Positions 1 through 10,689 of a stretch of 64,000 bases of DNA are shown here, in pieces; position 1 is the first letter of the stretch; the number at the start of each line of letters is the position of its first letter. The notes beneath the pieces are model-generated. The model was not told the origin of the DNA. It was given only the letters and a program-made list of their open reading frames with translations, and made no database searches. The stretch is from Paguma larvata (Eukaryota; Chordata; Mammalia; Carnivora; Viverridae). The stretch is taken from positions 62,345,312 through 62,409,311 of the forward strand of contig CM057826.1 in assembly GCA_030068075.1 (NCBI GenBank). The letters run 5' to 3'. The translations under genes were made by a program, and so were the position numbers.

Positions 1-234
1 TTTCTATTGTCTATTAGGGCTCACTATAGTAAAACTTTTTGATTACACATCCTAATAAAATGTGATCTAAAAAGTATTTGATAAATTTCAACATTAATTT
101 CTGACTTAAAAAAACCCCACAATTTCTTGGTCACTAGAAAAAAAAACTTCTTTAACCCAATAAAGGGCATCTACCAGACATATAGAACAAACTATTCCAC
201 CCTTGGTCTATGTTTTTCATGGAAAGTGAGAACA
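1..234. other. AT-rich sequence, nothing recognised
   Basis: AT-rich leader of the window with short A and T runs. I see no open frame of note, no repeat head or tail, and no RNA fold that I recognise. Confidence 0.5.
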
Positions 235-590
235 GGACCCAGGCCTGACCAGTCAGCATGTCCTATCCCCTCGGCAGTGAAGAGGGCAAAGGACGCCTGC
301 TCTCGAGCTTGCTGAGGCAGAGAAGCTCCCTCTCCTTGGAGTTCTGGAGCTGGTGTGGACCACCTTCCTGCCCCTGGTCCCAGAGTGAAGCTGACACAAA
401 GGAAGAGACTCAGGAGAGGGTGACCAACCTTGGCCTGGTGACCACACCTGAGCTCTAGATCTAGCTACATCTGACGCAGAGCTTTCTGTCCAGTAACAGA
501 AGCAAATAAACTCTCTCTCCCCACTTTTTTGTCTAAGCTGGTTCGAACTGGGTTTCTGACATCTACAACCAAAAGCGTTCTGAATGACAC
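235..590 (+). mobile_element. Diverged LTR relic (MaLR/ERVL-like), 3' end
   Basis: The right half carries the usual end of an old mammalian LTR: an AATAAA at about 505, then a T-rich stretch, then a GGGTTTCTGACATCTACAACC-type tail (GGGTTTCTG near 549) and a final GACACC. The same tail type recurs near 10060 and 57040. The left edge is a guess. It carries no coding sequence; it is a solo-LTR-like relic. Family unassigned. Confidence 0.4.
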
Positions 591-794
591 CACGAGAATG
601 AGAAAGTCTGGGTGGGAGAAGCCAAAGGTCTGGGCCATACACACCATCTCATGGAGTGGGAGAGACACAAACAGCTTCCAAATGGAGCCCGAGCTGGCAC
701 TCCCTGCCTCTTCCCTCATCCTAGGCTGACCTTCCAAGGAGGCTGGCCCTGAGATCCCAAAAGGAATGGCAGAATCACCAGACATTATGCTGAG
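591..794. other. Unassigned spacer
   Basis: Spacer between an LTR-like relic and an antisense L1. I recognise no gene or repeat. Confidence 0.4.
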
Positions 795-1069
795 TCGTTT
801 TCGTAAAGTCAACTTACTGAGGTATAATTTGCAAACCATAACGTGGACACATTTTAAGTGTATATTTCAGTGAGTTTTACACATTCCTTCCCCTGTGTAA
901 TCCTGACCACAATCATGACAGAGAACGTTTCCATCCCCCAGAGATGGTCTTGTGTTCCTTCCTCATCAGTCTGTGCTCTTCTCCCTACCAGACCACCACT
1001 GCTGATTTGCCTTCTGTGACAGTGAGTTAGAATTTTTCCTCTAGAGTTTTATACACAACCAATCCTTAG

Positions 1070-1716
1070 CATTTACAGATTCTGTATCTGTGAAGTCGTT
1101 TACTCACTAAAATTTATTTGTAACCCCCAAATCAATACTCGTGGTGATTTCATGGTCGCGCATGGACACGTGCAGATGGTGAACACTGTAATTCACTCGA
1201 TGCACGCGTTCCCAGATGAGGTGAAACAAGGTGACACTCTGCTTTCTTCCTTCAGCTCTCATGCTGTGAACAAGGGTCCTTTGTGAAATTTATTTAGTAC
1301 TCTGTTTTTCGAATTTTTGTGCTCTTGGTTGGTGGTTTTGCTGTTTAAAATGGCCCCCGAGTGTAGTGCTGAAGGGCCATCGAGTGTTCCTCAGCGCCAA
1401 GAAGTCTGTGATGTACCTTGTGGAGAAAATATGTGTGTTAGATAAGCTTTCTTCATATCTGAGTTTTAGCGTTGTTGGCCATGAGTTCGACATTAATGGA
1501 TCAACTATATATATTAAATAAAGTGTCTTTCTTTATACAGAAACCCACATACAACACAGTTATGTATTGATTGGTTGATGAAAATGTGACCGGAGGTTTG
1601 CAGGATCCTAATTCTAAATTCCCCTTGGAGCGATGGTTCGGTATTCACAAATTCAGTGTCTCCAGCAAGTTTATAGAACATAACTACCACGAATAACGGG
1701 AATCGGCTGTGTATGG
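1070..1716 (+). mobile_element. Tigger-type (TcMar) DNA transposon, internally deleted
   Basis: The left end (about 1070-1140) and right end (ACATAACTACCACGAATAAC at 1678-1697) match the termini of pogo-like Tigger elements as I remember them, though both ends have decayed. The left half holds a 5' UTR-like stretch and the first part of a transposase frame. The rest of the transposase is missing and the sequence jumps to the 3' terminus. At about 650 bp it is far shorter than a full Tigger of 2-3 kb, so it could only have moved with help from another element. The exact subfamily is not certain. Confidence 0.75.
1350..1516 (+). pseudogene. Remnant of Tigger transposase N-terminus
   Basis: An ATG at 1350 opens a frame reading MAPECSAEGPSSVPQR. 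An extra C near 1397 then shifts the frame. Correcting for that base, the remaining codons fit the N-terminal CENP-B/pogo-type DNA-binding segment of Tigger transposases up to about 1516. The DDE catalytic domain is absent because of the internal deletion. This is a dead fragment with no expected product. Confidence 0.65.
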
Positions 1717-2030
1717 GATCACACACAGATTCCATACACAGCCTTTGGAGTTTGGCTTTGCCACTTAGCGTTATGCTTTTGAGATTCATCCACGTTTTGG
1801 GGTGTATCCGTGGTTTGTTTCTTTTAGTGCTGAGTAGTATTTCATCATGTGGACGCACCAGTTTCTTTCTTCCTTCACCAATTGATGGAACATTTGGATG
1901 GAGTCCAGTATTCGGCAATTGTGAATCAGACTGCTACAAACTTTCATGTACAAGCCTTTGTGTGGATACATGTTTTCATTTCCATTCCAAGTATTTTCAT
2001 AGAAGCAAATCAATTTCATGTCTGTTTAAT

Positions 2031-2890
2031 CCCTACAGTAGTCCTGAGAAGCAGCCTCATCTTCTATGTGAGGTGGTGGGGACTCAGAGCTGCAGTGGCC
2101 TACTGAGGGTCGCGGGGCTCATAGCTCCTGCCTCAGCCACACTGCCTCTTCTCGGGTGGAGGCCTGAGTGTCCCGTCCCTAGTCAGGGTCAGCCCCATGC
2201 TGTGGTAGGAAGGTCCTTGGCTGTGTCACTGTCTTTTCATGGCCTTCGGTTCCCCAGCTGCCAAATGTTCAGTTTCAGCACCCTCTAAGGAGCCCTTGGC
2301 TTTCTAAGCCTGCTCTCTTAACCCTGCTGAAAGCCTGAGAATGGGACCATGCCCAAAGCAGCCCTTGGGAAGCTGAGCCAGGCTGGAACCAGGAATGACA
2401 GTTTGGGTGGCCTCTCTTGTCGGCTCTCAGGGCTTCAGCTGCTCCGAGTCCACTCCCTTTGCAGGAGGTGATATACTGACTTCTGCGTGCAGACTCCCGA
2501 TCATGCGCAGACTGGCGGAGGCTGTCCATTGAGGCCTTGCCCTGGCCGGAGGAGGATCACAGGCCTATCTCTCCCGGGGTTTTGAGGCCTGACACAGCCG
2601 GAGTAGGCTCTGAGCAGTCCTTGCTTCTGGCCCTTTCCAGGCCTGTATTTTCTGCCTGCTGTTAGTTCAGTGAGCTGTCAGACAACCTCCCAGGAACATT
2701 CTGGGAACTTCCTGTTGCTTGTAGTCAGTCAACCCTCCATACTGTACTGGGTAGTGTCCCCCTTCATGAACCTGAAGCCTCAGCTCTGGCTTATCTCTTG
2801 GGAGGCTCTTCCTCTGGATGTTCCTTGACTTGAGGAAACCCAAAGGAGGGAGAGTCTGGTATATGGGAGCGACTGGGCCAGGGGAAGGAG
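2031..2890. other. Unique sequence, no feature recognised
   Basis: Moderately GC-rich with short chance open frames. The longest (1713-2288, plus strand) runs out of the antisense L1 and is not a gene. No splice-bounded exon stands out. Confidence 0.5.
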
Positions 2891-2894
2891 TCCT

Positions 2895-2990
2895 GGACAA
2901 GGGGAGAGAAGGCTTGGATTTGGGTCCTGACTTGTTTCTGCCCTCTAGGGCTCATCTTCCTTGTCTCTAACATGGGTACCCTTACCCCCG
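2895..2990 (+). repeat. MIR fragment
   Basis: The order TTGGATTTGGGTCCTGACTT, then CTCATCTTCCTTGTCTC, then an ATGGGTACCC block parallels the MIR core (trait of 'question, then tctgtaaaatgggga'). Short and diverged. Confidence 0.4.
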
Positions 2991-4300
2991 TTTCATTCGT
3001 TGTCATCGAACGCCCACTGTGGGCAGGAATTGTCCCTGGTGCTGGGGAGACAGAAGGAGGAGACTACTGAGCGGGGCCCCTGCTCTAACGGAGTCAGGGG
3101 CAGACGGGGGGATAGTGCAGCTGGGCCAGATGACAGAGCAAGTCCCGATGCCCTGCAAGCCGGCTCAGGGCATGGTCCACCCCCTGGCAGGCCTTGGGCC
3201 AGCAGCTGACCTGGATGTCCTTAAGCAAGTAGAATTCATTCGAAGATGAGCAGAAATCAGGGCTGTGCTGGGAATTTAGGTCATGAGAGTTTAAAGTCTC
3301 TTTAGGGTGTGGCCATCAGGATGAAAACTTCTGCTGAAGAGTCCCAGTCACAGAGAGGGGTCTGCCTGGCCTCGCTGGTCTGCGTTAGTACACACCAGAG
3401 AACACAGTCTCATGATGGACAGCCGGACAGGACTGCCTGTGGTGGGGAAGGGGCGAAGCCTCTGGTGCTGCTCCTTACAAAGTGGGGGAAATGCAGGGAA
3501 AGCAAAAGCCACAGGTATCCCCTGGTTGTCAGGCCAGGACTCTGGAAGACTGCAAATGCACTGGAAACTGAACTGCGGGCACTTAGAGGCTTTGGTATCG
3601 CAGAGCTCAAAAGCGGAGGGGGCTTGACTGCACCCCACACCTATGCAGAGGGTGCCCTCAGGAAGGGCTTCTCACCAGTTCCTTTGCTAGTGAGGTATCT
3701 GAACCCAGGAGGCGCTCCATGCACTTTTAGGAAATGCCGATGGAGTGAATGAAAACTCCGCACACGTGCTTAGGCCGTGAGGCTCCTGCCAAGCCAGTCC
3801 CATATGGCCCCTGCCTTCTGGAATTCAGAGCCAAGCAGTGGAGACAGACATGCCCTGGACTAGAGACAGAACAAGACACAGGTTACAGCCCTGTCTTTGA
3901 GGTGCGTGGCTGGTGCCGTGGGAATGCCTGGGATGGGTGGTCAGCCTAGACAGGAGGTCAGAGGCTTTCAGAGGAGGTCTGGACTGAAAAGACAGAGAGG
4001 GAGGGCATTTCTGGGGGTCCCCTGGTTTCTTATTCCCAGGCCCTGGCTTTGCTCTGTGGACCTGAGAGAGAGCTGGGGGCTGGGCAGACAGGTGCATAGC
4101 AGTCCACCGGGTGAGCTGGCGGGCAGGGCAGGAAAAAGGGGATGGGGGTGTGAGTATGAGGAGCCCTGGGTCGGGGGGAGAGGTGAGGAGACGGGGCTGC
4201 AGGCCCCAGCAGGCTGCAGAGGACACCCCAAGGTTACCTTGGCCTGTGGCTCCTCGGCTCGGCTCCGGCGGCTGCCAGCGATGACAACAGCGAACCAGCA
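2991..4300. other. Unique GC-rich sequence
   Basis: No repeat head, tail or duplication is visible, and no reading frame resembles a protein. The open frames present are GC-driven and overlap on both strands. Confidence 0.5.
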
Positions 4301-4460
4301 GCCTCTCCGAGTTTTATTATCATTCAAATGAGGACGTGGAGAGGTATTTCATTTGATTGGTAGAATAATAGGAGCCATTTATCTACCTTCTCTCAACCTT
4401 TCATATCTGTTTCACTATTTTATGGGATCGCATACATCATAGTAAAGGCAAAAATGTATT
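4300..4460. other. AT-rich block, possible conserved non-coding element
   Basis: Abrupt change from GC-rich flanks to an AT-rich stretch with TTATTATC, ATTCAAATGA and TTTGATTGG cores and no repeat signature. This composition is typical of conserved enhancers near developmental genes. Conservation was not tested. Confidence 0.3.
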
Positions 4461-4669
4461 TTTTTCCCCTGACTTGGGGCTGGGGGGGCAGGAGGGATGG
4501 GAAGGAGGCTCCTGGAGTGGCTGGCAGGAGCTGAAGGAAATGAAATCGAAAAAGACTATTATTGGTGACAGACAGTTACATCTGAAAGGGAATAAGAAAC
4601 TCCCCAGTGCGGGCGCGGATGAGGAGTTTTAAATGGAAGATCTAACAGCCTCCAGCTCTGGGTCCAGAG

Positions 4670-4775
4670 AGAGAGGGGGGTGGGACTGGAGGAAGGCCTG
4701 AGGGGTGGGGGGGACAAGATGGGGAGAGTGGGGGAGGGGAGTGGGCGGGGAGCCAGGAGCAAGGCTGGCGCAAGG
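4670..4775 (+). other. G-rich tract with G-quadruplex potential
   Basis: Many runs of three or more G on the plus strand, separated by short loops, for example GAGGGGTGGGGGGGAC near 4698 and GTGGGGGAGGGGAGTGGG near 4728. It could form intramolecular quadruplexes when single stranded. Function is not implied. Confidence 0.55.
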
Positions 4776-4879
4776 GGCATGTGGCCAAGCTGTTGGAATT
4801 CTTCGTCCTCCTTCAGTTATGATAAATTACACATGTCATACGAGGATCCGTCCTCCTTTTGAAAAAAATTAGAACATTC

Positions 4880-5260
4880 CAGATAAAGCCCCTCCCTCCC
4901 CCGTGACCACCAGCCCCAACCACACCCCTTCTCCCCCTTCCCCAGAGGTAACTACTATGATTTTTTTTCCTCTTGATTTTACAAATACATAAAGATACCT
5001 TAAAAGAGGTAGTACTCTTTTGTGGATTCCCCCTTTTTAAAACAGAAATCATACTGTATCATTAGCTTCTTGGGGTGTTTTTGCACGCATTATGTTTTCG
5101 ATCTCTGCGTGCATAGATCCACGTGGCTCTTGAACCTTCCTGGAACTGAATGTGGTTCTCCCTTCCACGACCAGCCCGTGGTTTGGCCACCCAGTCTCCC
5201 CTTGACAGACACTTAGGTGGCTTCCAGCTTTTCACAATTACAAACCTTGCTACAAGGATC
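4880..5260 (-). mobile_element. Diverged L1-like 3' relic, antisense
   Basis: The order CCCAGAGGTAACTACTATGA near 4942, AAATCATACTGTATC near 5045, ATAGATCCACGTGG near 5114 and a GACACTTAGGTGGCTTCCAG block near 5207 follows an old antisense L1 type. The same type recurs at 44530-45160. Subfamily not assigned. Confidence 0.45.
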
Positions 5261-6029
5261 CCTGCCCCCTTCCCAGGCAGCTGGGCCAGTTTCTGGAGGG
5301 CAGGTGAGCATTGAACTTCCTGGAGGGGGAGTGCGTTTACAGGTGGAGGAGATGCTGCCGATTGCTGCCCCAAACGTCTCTGCTGTGAGGCTCTGGCCGC
5401 CTGTCTCTGGCAGCCCCTCTGCGTCAGTCACTTCCCAGGTGACTGCGGGTAGAATCACACAGAGCTTCACGCTCTGGTTCCTGCCCATGTCGTGGGCAGG
5501 AAGTGGACGGCACAGAAGGGAGTAGTAATGGCCAAGATGGACGGGGCATCAGAGTAAAAGGGAGGAGGCCTGACCCCAGAGCTCTAGGGCTGACCCCACA
5601 AGGTGAGGGAGGGAAAGGGCCAACAGGCATGATGGACAGGCTGCTGGGGCCACAGGCGAGGGCTGGAGGTAAGGGCAGGAATCAGAGGGCACCGTGTGGC
5701 TGGAGGGTAGCTGGCCCCTAGGGCCAAGGAGGACATCTACGGCAAAGTCTGAGTCTGAGGATGGCATCGACACGGAGCAGGGGATGGAGAGCACCGACAA
5801 GGAGGGTCAACTCTGGCTCCCTGATGGTGGCACAGAGACTTGAGGGTCCAGATGCGCATAAGAGACTTAACTTGGGCCCGTGGGTATGGGCTGTGACAGC
5901 ATCTTGGGCCGGCCTTTAGGGATGTGGGAGGGATGCTTAGGGGTCTGGGGACAGTGGCCTGGTGGGGACCAGGATCTCTACCATGCCAGAAGAACTCAGG
6001 TTCCAGAGCTCTCTGGGGAGTCAAATTGC
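5261..6029. other. Unique GC-rich sequence
   Basis: GC-rich, with no recognised repeat or exon. Short overlapping frames on both strands are compositional. Confidence 0.5.
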
Positions 6030-6705
6030 TTTAAAAAAAAAAAAAGTTTTATTGAGATATTATTCACGTATCACACACTTCACCCATTTAAAGTGTACCA
6101 TTCACGGGCTTTTAGTATATTCACAGATACATGCAACCACCATCACAGTCAATTTAGAACGTTTTCATCACCTCCAAAAAAAGCCTGCTAGCTATCATCC
6201 CCATGTCCCATCAGCAACCACTACGCTACTATCTGTCTCGGACATTTCATATGAATGGAACCATACACTGCATGGCTTTTTATGTCTGGCTTAATTCACT
6301 TTGCATAACGTTTTCAAAGTTCATCCGTGTTGTAGCATGGATCAGGGCTTCATTCCTTTTACGGCTGAATCATATTCCATCGTATGGATAGACCGCATTT
6401 TGTTCATCTATTGCGGTCCAGTTGATGGACACTTGGGTTGTCTCCACCATTTTTTTTTGTTTGTTTTTCACTATTACGAATCATGCAATGAACATTGGTG
6501 TATACCTTTAGTGAGGATACCGTGTCTCTTGGGCACATACCTAGGAGCAGAATTCCTGGTCCTATGGTGACTCTGTGAATGAGAAACTTGCAAACTGTTT
6601 TTCCACTTTACAGTCCCACCAGTAACGTATTGAGAATTCTAATTTCTCCACATTTCTCCCAACACTTGCTATTGTCTGCCTTTTTTATCCTAGCCGTCTT
6701 AGTGG
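6030..6705 (-). mobile_element. Old L1 3' end, antisense
   Basis: A clear reverse complement of L1 ORF2 C-terminus plus 3' UTR. Landmarks are TTTTATTGAGATATTATTCA near 6046, CACCCATTTAAAGTGTACCA near 6081, ATTTCATATGAATGGAACCA near 6244, TTCATCCGTGTTGTAGCATG near 6320 and GATGGACACTTGGGTTGTCT near 6424. It ends near the ATCCTAGCCGTCTTAGTGGG block. It carries mutations but is continuous over about 680 bp. The A run at 6031-6043 adjoins the 3' UTR end and is not in the position expected of a poly(A) tail for this strand. Confidence 0.85.
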
Positions 6706-6919
6706 GAGAAGCTGCTTTTTGAGGCCACTTCGGGAGTCGGCATGAGCTTGGTGCACCTCTGGGTTCCGAGACCCTCGAGAGTTTATCCAGCTCTCATTCT
6801 CAGCTCCGCTCTCTGCTGGGCTGGCTTCATCTCCGTCAGACCCTGGCCCCGTGAGGCAGCTTCAGGCCACTTCCTGACCTAAGTTTGGAGCTTCCTTCCC
6901 TCAGAAACCCCAGGGAGGC

Positions 6920-7419
6920 TGTATTAATCAGGGTTCTCCAGAGAAACAGAACCGAGAGGAGGCATATATGTTGAGAGAGAGATTTATTATAAGGAGTTGG
7001 CTCATGTGATCATGGAAGCTGACAAGTCCCCAGATCTGCAGGGTGAGCGAGCAAGCTGGAGACTCAGGAGAGCCGACGGTGTAGTTCCAATCTGAAGACC
7101 AGCAGGAGCAAGATCCCCGAGGAGGCCATTTTTCGGCTCAAGTCTGTAGATAGGAAAAGGCCAATGTCCCAATTCAAAAGCAGTCAGGCAGGAGGACTTC
7201 TCTTTTGCTTGGGGGAGGTCTGCCTTTTTGTTCTAGTCAGGCCTTCAACTGATTGGACAAAGCCCACCTGCATTGGGGAGGGTGATCTACTTTATGGGTG
7301 TACCGATTCAAATGCTAACCTCATTCAGAAACACCCCCCACAGAACACCCAGAGTAATGTTGGCCCAAATGTCTGGGCACTGGGATCCAGTCACGTTGAC
7401 AGTGAAATTAACCTTCACA
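6920..7419 (-). mobile_element. Complete solo LTR (MaLR/MLT-like) with 5-bp TSD
   Basis: A 500-bp element starts TGTATTAATCAGGG and ends TTAACCTTCACA, so it has TG...CA termini. The 5 bases GAGGC lie just outside both ends (6915-6919 and 7420-7424), the 5-bp target duplication expected of ERVL/MaLR-class integration. On the minus strand an AATAAA (complement of TTTATTA near 6982) sits near the 3' end, which sets the orientation. No internal coding region remains, so this is a recombination-derived solo LTR. Subfamily recalled from memory only. Confidence 0.8.
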
Positions 7420-9214
7420 GAGGCTCTCAGTGACCGGCTCAGCCATCTATTGACTTTTAGTTGTGAGTCAGCATATTTCCTCTTGTGGTTGATGGTTGCA
7501 GTGGGACTTTGGCCACTTGGAACTGAAAGATACTTGGTTGATGCCATGAGTGCTTTTGAGGGGCTTGGAGTACAGGAATCTTCTGGGGCCGGGTGGCACT
7601 CCCTGACATGATCAGGCAAAGGAGCCCAATTTCCTCTGAGTTGGTAGCCCCTGCAAGAGGATTCTTGCTTCCATTAATTAAACTTGGGCCACTATGTCTT
7701 GAATTTCACCCTTCTCCTGGGGGAGGGTCTCTTCCTCTGACTCCAGCCACCCACCTCCTTTCATGCCCTGGCTCCCATGTGAATAACCTTTCCCTTGGGT
7801 CCCTTGAGCATAGCTTTGTTACTGCTGGGGTCTCACAAAATATAAACGCAGAGAACCCAAGATAGGCAGGCCTGGCCCAGCCCAGCAGGCTCCCCCAGCC
7901 CTGATTTCAGCCCCTGGGCCTTGTTCATCAACCGCTGACTGGTGCTTTCGATTTCTGGACCCGCTTGGCCTCTGCACGGCAGACAGAGTAGCTTTTCTGG
8001 CCTCCGCCAGGAGCCCCTCACTGGGCATCTTGATGCCTTGATAGACCTGCTCCTGAGGGAGGGACCACCTCTGCAGCCACCCCCCCTCCCACCCCCATGT
8101 GTGGCTCTTAGCACACGGTGTCGCCAGAAATGGCCTCATCTCTCCTAGGGCTGTGGCTTGACCCCACCCGGCCTGGGGTGGGTGAATCTGCGAAGTCTTC
8201 CAGGGTGGGCTGGTGATGACTGCAGTGCCCTCTTTATCCTGCCATTGGCAGGGCGGAGGAGCCCCCAGCGTAGTTGAGGATCAGCCGCAGAGAGCCCCTG
8301 AGCCTTGTTTTCTGGTTGGGTGAGGTCTTCTGTTATCCTATGCCTGACAAAGTGTGGTGACAAAGACACGAGGTGAGAGGTGGCTTGCAGCAAGGGCTTG
8401 AGACAGCCCAGGGAGCTTCCCAGCCCCAGAGCACTAGGCGGGGCAACTGGGCCTCCGAGTTGTGACAAGGGGAGGCCACCACTCAAACTTACAAGCAGGG
8501 ACCAGATAGGGGCATAGACACCTCATTCCTGCCAACGCTCAAGGGAGATGACAGCCAAGACATATGTGTTGGGGGTGCCAGCAGGGAAGACAGTGACCTA
8601 TGTCCCATCTGCCACACCCCCCCATGTGGTGACACCACCCACATTCACTGGAATCCAAGGACGAGGAGATGGGGGAGGGGGAACTCCGAATTAGCAGCGT
8701 TTAAACCCTAATCACTGAACTGACCAAGTCTTACATTCTGCTGCTGGGCAAACCCCAGAAAATGGGGTTTGAAATAAAGAATACAGACAGTAGGAACGTA
8801 TGGTTGTGGTTTTGGCACAGCTGGGTTAGCAGCCCAGCTTGGTCATTCAGCCCAAGCTTAACTGGGGACAGTGACTGGGGACTCCCACGCGGGTCATGGA
8901 GAAGGCTCCTCCCCTCTCCCTGGGCCAAGCAGATGGCTGCTGGCTCAGATCTAGATGTGCTGTCCCCACTCTCCTTCCTTGGGACCCATCCATCTGGCTG
9001 CACATGGATTCTAGGGGAATAAAGAGGGCTGAGTGAGTGGTGGGTGGAACCACCCATCTTCCCGTGCCCAGGGAGTCCCTTTGTGGTGAAAGACCGCAAG
9101 AGGAGCCAGCAACGAAGGGTGAGGAAGGAGGTGGGCAGGACCTGCTGGTCCCAGAAGAAGCTCGGAGGAGGCTGTGAGACAGAGGGACACGTCCTTGTGT
9201 GGGTGCAGGGTGAG
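7420..9214. other. Unique sequence, no feature recognised
   Basis: Mixed GC content. Several short open frames overlap on both strands (for example 8731-9261 minus), and none resembles a protein. No CAN-SINE, L1 or LTR signature seen. Confidence 0.5.
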
Positions 9215-9330
9215 GAATCAGCAGACATGGGGCCAGGATGAGCTCCGGGGATCCCAGGCAAGGCCCTACGCTCTCTGAGCCTTCAAGTCCTCGCTGCAAA
9301 CAGGGTACCTGAGCCTCCTCTTGCCCCCGG
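9215..9330 (+). repeat. Possible MIR fragment
   Basis: A CTCTCTGAGCCTTCAAGTCC stretch followed by CTGCAAACAGGGTACCTGAG parallels the MIR 'cctcagtttcctcatctgtaaaatgggg' segment. Weak match. Confidence 0.3.
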
Positions 9331-9562
9331 GCTGACCCTGGTCCCTGGCTTCAGGTGCAGGGACGCGATCCAGACCTGACTGCCAAAACTATATGTTCGT
9401 CGAAACTATTGACAAAAAGAAGCTGGCTCTCCCCGTCTCCCCGTGGTGGTGAGCGGTGAGTACGTTGCTGGGAGCTGCTGAGAGGGCCTCCGTGAAAAGG
9501 TGGGCTTGTCTGAGAATGACTCTAACTCAGGAAAGCAGAGGAGAGATGAAAGAAACGGAGCC

Positions 9563-9972
9563 TGTCCCAGTGAGCTCAGGCTGCCGTCACAAAACGCCTC
9601 AGACTGAGAGTCTTAAACAACAGACATCTATCTCTCACAGTTCTGGAGGCTGCGAAGTCCAAAGTCAAGGTCGATTTCATTCTGAGGCCTCTCCTCTTGG
9701 CTTACAGATGGCCACCTTCTCAGGGTATTCTTGCAAGGCAGGGAGAGAGGAAGAGAGAGAGCATTCACAAGTGCCAGTAATCTTGTGTCTCAACTTCTAA
9801 AGGACACCTGTCCTATGGGATCAGGACCCCATCTTTAATGACCTCATTTAACCTTGATTACCACATACGGGCCCTATCTTCAAATATAGTCATGTCGGGA
9901 GTTGGGAAGGGGTTGGGGCTTCAATAGATGAATTTGGCAGCGGGTGGGGACACAAACACTAAGTCCATACCA
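9563..9972 (-). mobile_element. MLT1-type LTR, antisense
   Basis: Antisense landmarks of an MLT1 LTR appear in order: GGCTGCCGTCACAAAACGCC near 9580, TCTCACAGTTCTGGAGGCTG near 9633, a GAGGCCTCTCCTCTTGGCTT block, ATGACCTCATTTAACCTTGA near 9838, and a final GGGACACAAAC...CCATACCA. Flanking pentamers are GAGCC (9558-9562) and GAGTC (9973-9977), a 4-of-5 match consistent with an aged duplication. No coding content. Confidence 0.75.
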
Positions 9973-9974
9973 GA

Positions 9975-10095
9975 GTCTTGAAACAAGGTTTGTTCCCCTG
10001 GGTCTAGCTATGCCTGAAGCCAGCACTACCCATGAACTTCCTAGTTATGTAAGCCATTCCATTCCAGGACAATGTGGTTTGGGTTTCTGCAACCT
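9975..10095 (+). mobile_element. LTR 3'-end fragment (MaLR/ERVL-like)
   Basis: GCCTGAAGCCAGC near 10012, then GTTTGGGTTTCTGCAACC near 10077 and a GGGAGTCCTG tail, follow the same 3' end type as 56585-57085. Only the last part is recognisable. Confidence 0.35.
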
Positions 10096-10689
10096 GCAAA
10101 TGGGAGTCCTGCGATAATTGTCGTAGATATTACACAGGTATGTGCTCAGCCCACAGCATATGCAGAAGAAGTGTTCATGTGATCCCTGGAGACAAAACAC
10201 AAATGTTTAATGCGGGGAGGGGGAAACAGTTCAGGGGAAAATGGGGGAGAAGACAAGGAAAGGCAAATCAGGGAGGAAAAGAGGGACATGGAAATGGTAA
10301 AGGGACACGGGCAGTATTATTTGGGGGCAAAGTGAGAAGAGAGAAAAGAAGCCAGGACATTGTTGGAAGCATTTGGTTCGCAACAAATTAAGTTCCTGTA
10401 CTATTTGCTGGGTGGTGTGGACAGACAGCATCCTTGTGGAGGTAAAGCCCATGCAGTGGGCTTAGGGGCTGCCGGCCGGGCCAGTGAGGCCATGAGCTGC
10501 CATGGGCACTGCATCAGGCGCCATCCAAGAGGGCTCGGGACCCCGTGCTTCACTGCGGATTGTCTCCTGTTGTCAGGACCTACTCTTTAAAAGAAGTAAA
10601 TCAAACCAGTCTCCCTTGGTTCACTTTCTCTTGCTTTTGACTTTTCAATGAATGAATGGCAGAACGAAGTGCAGACGCCCCTGTGCCTC
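10096..10689. other. Unique sequence, no feature recognised
   Basis: A purine-rich plus strand around 10215-10350 (GGGGAGAAGACAAGG-like) flanked by ordinary sequence. No gene or repeat recognised. Confidence 0.45.

Larger units (their letters stand above)
795..2030 (-). mobile_element. Old L1 3' region, antisense, split by a Tigger
   Basis: Positions about 795-1068 and 1717-2030 read as the reverse complement of the last part of L1 ORF2 and its 3' UTR. Examples are TGAGATTCATCCACGTTTT near 1780, the GTATTTCATCATGTGGA block near 1837, and GTACAAGCCTTTGTGTGGAT near 1950. The two parts are consecutive in L1 order, so the DNA transposon between them landed in an existing L1. Very diverged, with no intact frame. 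Confidence 0.7.

Noticed and set aside
20..29. CTCACTATAG resembling part of a T7 promoter
   Set aside because: Ten bases only; the rest of the promoter is missing. Chance, not vector.
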